From NCBI RefSeq assembly GCF_014203715.1, contig NZ_JACHJP010000014.1, positions 1 to 50,991 of the forward strand: a stretch of DNA of 50,991 nt, given 5' to 3'. A program made the position numbers and the translations under genes. The DNA comes from Streptosporangium saharense (lineage in GTDB: Bacteria; Actinomycetota; Actinomycetes; Streptosporangiales; Streptosporangiaceae). Shown in pieces: positions 10,365-17,753 of the stretch (position 1 is the stretch's first letter; each line of letters starts with the position of its first letter). The notes beneath the pieces were generated by a model that had not been told where the DNA came from, ran no database searches, and was given only the letters and a program-made list of their open reading frames with translations.

Positions 10365-11525
10365 TCACCTGCGGTGCAGCCGGACGGGGAAGGAATCCAG
10401 CCCGAAGTTGATGATGGAGGAGTTGTACTCGGGCTCCCCGAGCGGTTCCACCTCCGCCACCAGCCTGGACAGTTCCGTGAACAGCACCCGCAGCTCGGTC
10501 CTGGCCAGCGGCCCCCCGATGCAGTAGTGCTCGCCCCAGCCGAAGGCGATGTGCCGGTTCGGATGCCGGTCGAGGTCGAGGCGGTGTGGGTCCTCGAAGA
10601 CCACGGTGTCGCGGTTGGCCCCGGGGGTCCACACCACGACCCGGTCGCCCGCGCGTATTCTCTGCCCGGCCAGCTCGACGTCGGTCTTCGCGGTGCGCAG
10701 GACGTGCAGCCCGACGGAGGTCCACCGCAGCAGCTCCTCGGTGGCGACCTTCGGGTCGGCCTTGCCGTCCAGCTCCCGCCAGGCGTCGGGGTGCCTCACC
10801 AGGGCGAGCATCGCCATGGCGGCCGTGTGCCGTACGGTCTGGATGCCGCCCACGATGATGTTGTCGCAGTTCAGCACCACCTCGTCGAGTTCGAGCGAGG
10901 CGGCGAGCGCGCTGATGACGTCGTCCTTCGGCGCGGCCTTGCGCTCCATCGCCAGTTGCAGCAGGTACGGCAGCAGCCGCTGGTGCGCGGCACGCCGCTC
11001 GGCCGGGTTGCGCCCGAGGAAGGCCTGGTCGCACATCTCCACGACCTCGTCGCGGTCCTCGTCGGGGATGCCCATGAGGTCGCACATCACGGTGAGCGGG
11101 ACGACGGCCCCGATGTCGCTGACGAAGTCGATCTTCTCCCTGAGCAGCAGCCGTTCGACGACCCGCTCGGTCAGGTCGCGGATGCGCTCCTCAAGCTGGC
11201 CCGAGCGCCGGGCCGAGAAGAACGGCATCACCGGGTCCCGGTAGGCACGGTGTTTCGGCGGGTCGCTCAGCGCCATCATCCGCCCGGCCCCTGCCGGGGG
11301 ACCGTACCCGGTGCCCAGCAGCGAACCGCCCTGTGAGCTGTAGGTCCTGGCGTCCCCGAGGACCGCGAGCGACTCGCGGTGGGTCAGCACCGCCCACAGC
11401 GGTCCCTCCTGGGACGACTCGTGCCGCTGGACCGCTCCCTCGCACCGGATCTCGTCGAGGATCGCGTAGGCGTCGTCCCTGGCCCAGAACCCGGCGTCGG
11501 TGAGGTCATAGGTGTCCAGCAGCAT
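10365..11525 (-). CDS. Cytochrome P450 (probable PCP-bound amino acid hydroxylase)
   Basis: The start ATG 11525 has GGAAAGGA upstream, giving 386 residues. The heme-binding loop is FGWGEHYCIGGPLAR with ligand Cys335; the ExxR of the K helix is in EELLRW. The I helix reads VGGIQTVRHT, so the usual acidic residue before Thr is replaced by Gln. GG-x-x-T-x-R-H resembles the P450 class that hydroxylates amino acids held on carrier proteins (NovI/NikQ type). It follows directly, with a 20-bp overlap, an A-PCP didomain gene, the classical partner arrangement. It needs ferredoxin supplied from elsewhere. Confidence 0.88.
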   Translation of the reverse strand: MLLDTYDLTDAGFWARDDAYAILDEIRCEGAVQRHESSQEGPLWAVLTHRESLAVLGDARTYSSQGGSLLGTGYGPPAGAGRMMALSDPPKHRAYRDPVMPFFSARRSGQLEERIRDLTERVVERLLLREKIDFVSDIGAVVPLTVMCDLMGIPDEDRDEVVEMCDQAFLGRNPAERRAAHQRLLPYLLQLAMERKAAPKDDVISALAASLELDEVVLNCDNIIVGGIQTVRHTAAMAMLALVRHPDAWRELDGKADPKVATEELLRWTSVGLHVLRTAKTDVELAGQRIRAGDRVVVWTPGANRDTVVFEDPHRLDLDRHPNRHIAFGWGEHYCIGGPLARTELRVLFTELSRLVAEVEPLGEPEYNSSIINFGLDSFPVRLHRR

Positions 11526-13296
11526 CGGGGTTCCTTTCCCCTGTCTGGTCCGCCGTCTCGGACGGTGCTGTTTCTGACGAAGCCGTCTCGTACGGCGCGC
11601 CCGCGAGTTCGTGGTCGACGCGGGCGGCCAGCTCCCGCAGGGTCGGGTGGTCGAACAGGGCCCGCACCGGAAGCGCGACCCCGAGCCGCTCCAGCACCTC
11701 GGCCGTGATCTGCGGCGCCAGCAGCGAGTAACCGCCGACGGTGAAGAAGTCGTCGTCCGGCCCCACCTGCTCGCAGCCGATGACCTGGCACCAGATGTCG
11801 CCGACCACGCGTTCGGTCTCGGTGCTGAACGCCACCGGCTCGACGCCACGGGCACGGGCGTCGGGGGCGTCCGGGGTGGGCAGCCTGAGCCGGTCGATCT
11901 TGCCCGTCGAGGTCAGCGGCATCTCCTCGACCATGACGTACGCCGCCGGGATCATGTAGGTCGGCAGCGTCCTGGTCAGCCGCCGGTGCAGCGCGGCGAC
12001 GTCGATCACCGCGTCGGGACGCGCCTGGACGTAGGCGGCCGGACGCAGCGTCTCCGGGGTGTCGCCGTAGGTCCTGACGGCCGCCTGGGCGACTGCCGGG
12101 TCCCGGTACAGCGCCGCCTCGATCTCGCCCAGCTCGACCCGCGCGCCCCTGATCTTGACCTGGTCGTCGATCCGGCCCGCGAAGAGCAACCCTCCGTCGG
12201 CCGTACGGCGGGCCAGGTCGCCGGTGCGGTAGATCTGCTCGGGCAGGAAGACCTCGCGCGTCTCGTCGGGCCGGTTGAGATAGCCGTGGGCGAGGAACCC
12301 GCTGCGGACGCGGATCTCCCCGATCTCCCCGTCCGGCACCGGCCGTCCGTCCTCGTCGGTCAGCAGGATCTCCCGGCCGGGCAGGGGCCTGCCCAGCGAG
12401 ATCGGATCGACGGCGTCGTCCGGCACCCGCTGCGCGGTGGCGAGGATGCACTCGGTCGGCCCGTAGAAGTTGTGCACGGCCGCCTTGGGGAAGGACTCGC
12501 GGACGGCCCGCACGAGGTCGGCGTGGAGCGACTCGCCGAACAGGCTCAGCGTCCGCACGCTGCCGACCGGTCCCGTGCCCACCGCGGCGTCCAGCAGGTG
12601 ACGGCACAGGCTCGGCACGGTCTGCAGGTGCGTCACCTCGTGCTCGACGACCCACCGGTGGATGCGGGCCGGGTCGCCCTTGACCTCCCCCGGCGGGATG
12701 ACCAGCGCGGCCCCGCCGTGCACCGCCGTCATGATCTCCATGTAGGCGGCGTCGTAGGTGAGCCTGGCCCACTGGAGCAACCGCGCGCCCTGACGCGTGT
12801 CGAGTTCGCCCGAGAACCAGCGGGAGAGCTGGTCGAGGTTGCCGGTGCGCTGCGCGATGCCCTTCGGCGTCCCGGTCGAGCCCGAGGTGTACACCACGTA
12901 CTCGGTGTCCGGGGGGACCACCGTCTCCTTCCTGGGCCCCGCCGCCCGCCGTACGACAACCGCGTCGTCACCCTCGACCTGCACGAGCGCCGTGGGGAAG
13001 GGGTCGTCGCCCACGGGGGCGAGCACGGCGACCGGGGAACAGTCGGCCACGATCGACAGGCGCCGTTCGAGCGGCTGGTCCGCGCTCAGCCAGACGAACG
13101 GCGTGCGCGCCCCTCGGGCCGCGAGGAGCGCCGCCACGGCGTCGGGACCGTCCGGCACGGTGATCACCAGCACGTCGCCTGGCCGCAGTCCCGCGCGGAC
13201 CAGCGCCGCGCTGTAGTGCGCGGCCCGCCGCTCAAGGCCCCGGTGGGTCAGGACGCCCGACTCGGTGATGACGGCGGGAGCGTCGGCCCGGCTCAT
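11506..13296 (-). CDS. NRPS A-PCP didomain protein
   Basis: This 596-residue protein has an adenylation domain (residues ~5-495) with core motifs YTSGSTGTPKG, YGPTE, YRTGDL and a C-terminal Lys (STGKIDR), then a PCP with DDFFTVGGYSLL, Ser524 being the phosphopantetheine site. Specificity positions read by hand give D-A-M-Q-S-F-F-L-A, which I cannot assign; Asp235 is kept, so an alpha-amino acid is expected. Having no C domain, it must receive or donate through the free C protein (14048..15439) or feed the P450. Its start overlaps the thioesterase stop by ATGA. The overlap with the P450 suggests the bound aminoacyl group is its substrate. Confidence 0.9.
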   Translation of the reverse strand: MSRADAPAVITESGVLTHRGLERRAAHYSAALVRAGLRPGDVLVITVPDGPDAVAALLAARGARTPFVWLSADQPLERRLSIVADCSPVAVLAPVGDDPFPTALVQVEGDDAVVVRRAAGPRKETVVPPDTEYVVYTSGSTGTPKGIAQRTGNLDQLSRWFSGELDTRQGARLLQWARLTYDAAYMEIMTAVHGGAALVIPPGEVKGDPARIHRWVVEHEVTHLQTVPSLCRHLLDAAVGTGPVGSVRTLSLFGESLHADLVRAVRESFPKAAVHNFYGPTECILATAQRVPDDAVDPISLGRPLPGREILLTDEDGRPVPDGEIGEIRVRSGFLAHGYLNRPDETREVFLPEQIYRTGDLARRTADGGLLFAGRIDDQVKIRGARVELGEIEAALYRDPAVAQAAVRTYGDTPETLRPAAYVQARPDAVIDVAALHRRLTRTLPTYMIPAAYVMVEEMPLTSTGKIDRLRLPTPDAPDARARGVEPVAFSTETERVVGDIWCQVIGCEQVGPDDDFFTVGGYSLLAPQITAEVLERLGVALPVRALFDHPTLRELAARVDHELAGAPYETASSETAPSETADQTGERNPDAAGHL

Positions 13297-14048
13297 GCCA
13301 CACCCGCGGAGGCGCGCAGGAAGTCGGCGACCGTCCGTGCCAGTACGGCCCCGGCCGCCTGGACCACCAGGTGACCGCCGTCGAAGACCTGCACGCTGAA
13401 CGGCCCCGTCGTGCTGCGCGCCCAGCCCGTCATCTCCTCACCGCTCACCGTCGGGTCGTCGTTGCCGACCAGGCCCAGCACCGGGCAGTCGAGCAACGGC
13501 TCCCACCGGTGCAGGTAGTCCTGACACAGGTTGAGGTCGGCGTGCACGACCGACAGGACGAGATCCCGCAGGTCGGGATGGGAGAGCACCTCGCCCACGG
13601 TGTCGTCGATCGAGGTCAGGAAGCTGACCACGTCCTGCTGACCGGTCGGCCCCGGCGGGCCGTTCCACAGGTGGGGCGGCAGCAGCGCGGCCAGCACGCA
13701 CGCGTCGGGAGGACTCTCCGGCGACAGCTCCCTGGCCACGTTGTAGGCGACGAGCGCCCCCAGGCTCTGGCCGAGCAGCGCGTATCTCCCGGTGACGAAC
13801 GGCCGCATCGCCGCGCTGATCCAGGCGACCAGCTCGTTCACGTCCGAGGCGTGCGGCGCGGTGAAGCGCCCGCCCCGGCCCGGCATCCGTACGGCCCACA
13901 CCTCGATGTCCGGGGGCAGCTCCCGGGCGAGGTCGGCGAAGGCGGGGGCGTCCCCGCCCGCGTGCGGGAAGCAGAACAGCCGGGTCTCCGCGTTCGGCCT
14001 GGGCACGGGCACCCAGAACCAGTCGGTCACCAGCATCGGCGCCGTCAT
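13293..14048 (-). CDS. Stand-alone thioesterase (type II-like)
   Basis: The start ATG 14048 overlaps the upstream stop, giving 251 residues. It is an alpha/beta hydrolase of the NRPS thioesterase family: FCFPHAGGDAPAF near the N-terminus, nucleophile elbow GQSLGA with Ser95, acid region VGNDDPTV, and catalytic His226 in GGHLV. Family role: removing misloaded acyl groups from carrier proteins. Because no thioesterase domain is fused to any NRPS here, it may instead release the finished chain, or the aminoacyl group as in NikP2-type systems. It lies between the free C and A-PCP genes. Confidence 0.88.
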   Translation of the reverse strand: MTAPMLVTDWFWVPVPRPNAETRLFCFPHAGGDAPAFADLARELPPDIEVWAVRMPGRGGRFTAPHASDVNELVAWISAAMRPFVTGRYALLGQSLGALVAYNVARELSPESPPDACVLAALLPPHLWNGPPGPTGQQDVVSFLTSIDDTVGEVLSHPDLRDLVLSVVHADLNLCQDYLHRWEPLLDCPVLGLVGNDDPTVSGEEMTGWARSTTGPFSVQVFDGGHLVVQAAGAVLARTVADFLRASAGVA

Positions 14049-15439
14049 CACATTCCCCCGTTCCGGACGTCGAGCTTCGACAGCGGCAGGTCGGGATCGG
14101 CCACGACCTGGGCGAGAAAGGAGCGGTATCCGGCGAGGAGGCCCTCCGCCGAACGTCGGTCGAACAGATCGGTGCGGTAGCACAGCAGCGTCTCGACAGT
14201 CTCCGCCGCGGTGTCGAGCACGTGCATCTCCAGGTCGAGCCTGGTGACCTGCTGACGCACCCCGTCCCACTCCTCGACCTCGAGGTCGTGCCAGCGCGCG
14301 GGCCGCGCGCGGTGCGGGGTGCGCAGGAGCTGGAATCCCACCTGGACCAGCGGGTTGCACGTGGGGTCACGCGGGACGCCGAGGTGGTCGACCAGCATGT
14401 CGAAGGGGAGCGCGTCGTGTTCGAGCGCGTCGAGCGTGGCCGAACCGACCTGGGCGACGGCCTGCCGGAAGGACGGATCTCCCGACAGGTCGCCGCGCAG
14501 CGGGACGGTGTTGACGAAGAACCCGACTGTCGCGTGGAACTCCGGCCTCGCCCGGCCCGCGACGGGGACGGCGATGACGACGTCGTCCGTCCTGGTCCAG
14601 CGGGCCAGCAGCATCATGAAGGCCGTGAGGGTGGTGACGAACATCGTGCTGCGCAGCTCGGCGGTCAGCCCGCGCAGCCGTACGGCCAGCGGGGGCGGCA
14701 CCGCGTCCGGCAACTCGCCGCCCGCGAACGTCTGCGACACCGCCCGTGGCCGGTCCGTCGGCAGATCGAGTACGGCGGGCGCCCCGGCGAGCTGTTCCCG
14801 CCAGTGGGCGAACTCCCGCTCCAGGTACTCACCGCGCAGCAGACCGCTCTGCCAGGCCGCGTAGTCGGCGTAGCGCGCCTGCGGGGCGGGCAGCTCGACC
14901 TCCTCGCCGCTCACGTACGCCGCGTACAGCGCCCCCAGCTCGGCCAGGATGATCTGCACCGACCAGGCGTCCACCACGATGTGGTGCATCGTCAGCAGCA
15001 GGATGTGCGACTCGGCGCCGAGCCGCAGCAGGTGCGCCCGCACCGGAGGTCCGGCCGCCAGGTCGAAAGGCCGCGCCACCTGCCCGGCGGCGAACTCCGC
15101 GGCGCTGACAGCCGCGTCGCCGTCCTGCGTTGTGGCATGCGCGGCCGCGTCGCCGTCCTCCCAGGTCAGTTCGACGTACGGCAGCGGCACCTGCTCACCG
15201 GGGGGTTCGATCCGCGCCCCGGGGCGGCCCCGCTCCGCAGGGAAACTCGTGCGCAGGGCGTCGTGCCTGGCGACCACTTCGGTCAGTGCGCTCCGCAGGG
15301 CGGCGACGTCGAGCGCGCCGCGCAGTTCGTAGCCGAGGCACACGTTGTACTGTGTCGATCCCGGGTCGAACTGCTGCAGGAACCAGAGCCGGTGCTGCGC
15401 GGGCGACAGGGCGCCGTGGCCGGTCCGCTCAGCGCTCAT
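14048..15439 (-). CDS. Free-standing NRPS condensation domain
   Basis: The ATG at 15439 (MSAERTGHGALSPAQ) gives 463 residues; an earlier in-frame start would intrude further into the previous gene. The sequence is a single C domain: SPAQHRLWFLQQ at the N-terminus, catalytic MHHIVVDAW (His152, His153, Asp157), then VGFFVNTVPLRGDL. No epimerase-type signature is evident. It sits after the A-PCP gene at 15429..17231 (11-bp overlap) and before the thioesterase, so it should join the amino acid on one free PCP to the growing chain held on another carrier. Confidence 0.88.
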   Translation of the reverse strand: MSAERTGHGALSPAQHRLWFLQQFDPGSTQYNVCLGYELRGALDVAALRSALTEVVARHDALRTSFPAERGRPGARIEPPGEQVPLPYVELTWEDGDAAAHATTQDGDAAVSAAEFAAGQVARPFDLAAGPPVRAHLLRLGAESHILLLTMHHIVVDAWSVQIILAELGALYAAYVSGEEVELPAPQARYADYAAWQSGLLRGEYLEREFAHWREQLAGAPAVLDLPTDRPRAVSQTFAGGELPDAVPPPLAVRLRGLTAELRSTMFVTTLTAFMMLLARWTRTDDVVIAVPVAGRARPEFHATVGFFVNTVPLRGDLSGDPSFRQAVAQVGSATLDALEHDALPFDMLVDHLGVPRDPTCNPLVQVGFQLLRTPHRARPARWHDLEVEEWDGVRQQVTRLDLEMHVLDTAAETVETLLCYRTDLFDRRSAEGLLAGYRSFLAQVVADPDLPLSKLDVRNGGM

Positions 15440-17231
15440 CGGCCGACTCTGCCGTGAGTTCCGTACCGGCGGGGAGCCGCTCACCGACCCGGGTGACGAA
15501 GGCCGCGAAGTCATCGGCCTCGTACAGGTCGCGGAGCGTCAGCTCGACCTTCAACCGGTCACGCACCAGGAACAGCAGCCGTACGGCGGCCAGAGAGTGC
15601 CCACCCAGCGTGAAGAAGTTGTCCGCCGAACCCACGGCGGGCACCCCCAGGACCTCTCTCCAGATCCCGGCGATCGTGCGGTGCAGCGGGCCGGTCTCCT
15701 CCTCTGCGGCTTCCTGGCCGGTTGGGAGGGGGGTGAGGGTGTGGGGTGGGGGCAGGGCGGCGCGGTCGGTTTTGCCGTTGTGGGTGGTGGGGAGCTGGGC
15801 GATCGGCAGGTAGGTGGTGGGGATCATGTAGTCGGGCAGGTGGGGTTGTAGGTGGGTGCGGATGTCGGCGGCGGTGAGGTCTTCTGTGGTGGTGAGGTAG
15901 GCGGTGAGGCGGAGGGTTCCGGTGGGGTCGGGGTGGGTGGTGACGGCGGCGTGGGTGATGTGGGGGTGGGTGGTCAGGACGTTTTCGATTTCGGTGAGTT
16001 CGATGCGGTAGCCGCGGATCTTGTGTTGGGTGTCGGTGCGGCGCTGGAACAACAACAGGCCATCAGGGGTGTAGGTGGCCAGGTCCCCGGTCCGATACAG
16101 CCTGCCGTTCGCGTAAGGGCGGAAGGCGGTGGCGGTGAGGGTGGGGCGGTTGAGGTAGCCGTGGGCGAGGCTGGGCCCGCTGATGCACACCTCTCCGGCC
16201 TGGCCGGGTTCGGTGACGGTCTGTCCGGTTTCGACGTCGATGAGGTGGACGGCCCGGTCGCCGATGGGGGTGCCGATGGGGATGGTGGGCCGGTCCAGGT
16301 CGGCGTGGGTGACGGGGTGGGCGGTGGCGAAGACGGTGCATTCGCTGGGCCCGTAGCAGTGGATCAGCCTTGTACCAGGTAGTTCGGTGAGGGCGGTCTG
16401 GACGTGGCGGACGGTGACGGCTTCCCCGCCGAACATCAGATATCGCACGTTTGTGAGTAGGTGCGGGTTGGTCGTGATGATGGTGTTGAACGCGACCGTC
16501 GGCAGGAACAAATGGGTGACCTGATGGGCTTGGGCGGTCTCGGCGACGCTCAAAGGATCCCGATTTGAACCGGTGTGGATGATGATGCGGCCGCCGGTGA
16601 GCAGGGGCGGCAGGATCTCGACCAGGTTGCCGTCCCAGGACAGCGCCGAGTGCAGCAGGGTGACGGCTTCGCTTCCCCAGGTGGCGTAAGACACGTTGGT
16701 GAAGAAGCCGGGGATGGCGCGGTGCGGAACCAGGGTGCCTTTGGGCTGGCCGGTGGAACCGGAGGTGTAGGGGATGTAGAAGACCCGCTCCGGATCGGCC
16801 GGGTGGACCGGGTTGGTGTCGGGGTGGGCGGCGACGGACGTCGGGTCCAGGAGCGGGGTGGCCGTCAGCGTCCAGGGCTGGGTGGTGAGGATGACGGCCA
16901 GGTCGGGTTCGGTGGCCATCAGCGTCAACCGGGCGGACGGTAGGCCGGGTTCCAGCGGGACGTATCCGGCTCCGGCCTTCAGGACGGCCAGCAGGGCGAT
17001 GACGTAGGAGGCGCCGTGGGCCAGGTGCAGTCCGACCAGGTCCCCGGGCTTCACCCCGTGGGCGTTCAGCGCGTGCGCGAGCCGGTTGGCGGCGGCGTTG
17101 AGCTGACCGTAGGTCAACGACCCGCCATCGGCCTCGGTCAACGCCACACGGTCGGGGTGCTCCCGGACCCGGCGCTCGAACACCTCATGCACCGCACCAT
17201 CGGCGTGACTCCTGGAGAACGTTTTGGTCAT
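15429..17231 (-). CDS. NRPS A-PCP didomain protein, twin of the NRPS-1 A2 domain
   Basis: This 600-residue protein has an A domain (residues ~14-500) with YTSGSTGQPKG, YGPSECT, YRTGDLATY and NGKTDR, and a PCP with NFFTLGGHSLAAV (Ser546). GGAAGGG lies 9 nt before the ATG. Specificity positions read D-G-V-F-M-G-C-V-F, not a code I can assign. The A domain matches the second A domain of NRPS-1 with only about 40 differences over 495 residues and identical specificity residues. Its start MTKxFS also matches the start of NRPS-1. Lacking a C domain, it can serve the C domain that ends NRPS-2. First gene of the minus-strand operon. Confidence 0.92.
   Translation of the reverse strand: MTKTFSRSHADGAVHEVFERRVREHPDRVALTEADGGSLTYGQLNAAANRLAHALNAHGVKPGDLVGLHLAHGASYVIALLAVLKAGAGYVPLEPGLPSARLTLMATEPDLAVILTTQPWTLTATPLLDPTSVAAHPDTNPVHPADPERVFYIPYTSGSTGQPKGTLVPHRAIPGFFTNVSYATWGSEAVTLLHSALSWDGNLVEILPPLLTGGRIIIHTGSNRDPLSVAETAQAHQVTHLFLPTVAFNTIITTNPHLLTNVRYLMFGGEAVTVRHVQTALTELPGTRLIHCYGPSECTVFATAHPVTHADLDRPTIPIGTPIGDRAVHLIDVETGQTVTEPGQAGEVCISGPSLAHGYLNRPTLTATAFRPYANGRLYRTGDLATYTPDGLLLFQRRTDTQHKIRGYRIELTEIENVLTTHPHITHAAVTTHPDPTGTLRLTAYLTTTEDLTAADIRTHLQPHLPDYMIPTTYLPIAQLPTTHNGKTDRAALPPPHTLTPLPTGQEAAEEETGPLHRTIAGIWREVLGVPAVGSADNFFTLGGHSLAAVRLLFLVRDRLKVELTLRDLYEADDFAAFVTRVGERLPAGTELTAESADER
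15708..17192 (-). repeat. Inverted repeat, left arm: duplicated adenylation domain
   Basis: This 1485-bp stretch, on the minus strand, is colinear with 20802..22286 on the plus strand with equal length and no net indel. Both encode an A domain running from VHEVFERRVREHPDR to PTGQEA. The last ~170 residues before the C-terminal subdomain are the most similar, with essentially identical protein sequence. The arms face each other across the divergent promoter region, so they could recombine or convert one another. Confidence 0.9.
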
Positions 17232-17368
17232 GACACGGGACCCTTCCGAAAATCACGCCATGCAGTCGCCGGTGAAATTTATGCAGGTAGCCCACAACCA
17301 CGCTTCCATTAGGACGCGCATCCAATAGCGCCAAAACAGCGTGGACCCCGTTCCCTGAGAGATCAACT

Positions 17369-17420
17369 CCTAAGGGACTCTTGCGCAACACATCTTGTGC
17401 ACTGATTCCTGCGGTGTCAA
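17369..17420 (-). promoter_or_regulatory. Promoter and operator of the minus-strand NRPS operon
   Basis: Reading leftward, -35 TTGACA (17420..17415), a 17-bp spacer and -10 CAAGAT (17397..17392) predict a start near 17385. The 20-bp operator CCTAAGGGACTCTTGCGCAA (plus strand, 17369..17388) covers that start, a position suited to repression. It differs from the plus-operon operator at 3 of 20 positions. The untranslated leader would be about 150 nt. Confidence 0.7.
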
Positions 17421-17567
17421 TAGTTTCACCGAGCGCAACATCCATAATCCATTCCGGTCGTTCAATAGGTGTTCACCTCGCCTCCAGTCGCAGGGAACCC
17501 CACCCGACAAGCGGGGCGCCTCCAATGCGTAGAGCGGGCCAGAAAACCCTGCTGTCAAGGCATCCTC

Positions 17568-17614
17568 TTGACACCACCACCTTGACAAGATAGCTTGCGC
17601 AAGGATTCCTTAGG
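17568..17614 (+). promoter_or_regulatory. Promoter and operator of the plus-strand NRPS/PKS operon
   Basis: -35 TTGACA (17568..17573) and -10 TAGCTT (17591..17596) are 17 bp apart; a second TTGACA is at 17582. The operator TTGCGCAAGGATTCCTTAGG (17595..17614) is the reverse complement of the shared element and overlaps the -10 and the predicted start. ACAAGAT followed 3 nt later by TTGCGCAAG is common to this and the divergent promoter. Confidence 0.68.
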
Positions 17615-17753
17615 TTGCGAAAAACGCATGGACCGGGGCGCCGTCCCCCGGCCCAGAGCTCCGCCGTTCGCGGACAACCGAAACGGGTTATAGCGCACAG
17701 CCCCCACATTCTCATCAGCAGTATCAGCCCGATTTCCAGAGGAGTTCCGTGCC

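Larger units (their letters stand above)
17232..17753. other. Divergent control region between the two biosynthetic operons
   Basis: These 522 bases separate two start codons with similar leaders. Each side has a TTGACA -35 box, a -10, the shared 20-bp operator at the expected transcription start, and then about 140-155 nt of untranslated leader ending in a good RBS. Composition is noticeably AT-richer than the genes. A frame on the minus strand (17185..17445) overlaps the promoter, uses mixed third bases and a TTA codon, and is probably not a gene. Confidence 0.75.

Noticed and set aside
17185..17445. 86-codon frame MDVALGETIDTAGISAQDVL on the minus strand between the divergent operons
   Set aside because: It looks protein-like at first, but it covers the promoter and operator, has mixed third-base use and a TTA codon, and lacks an RBS.
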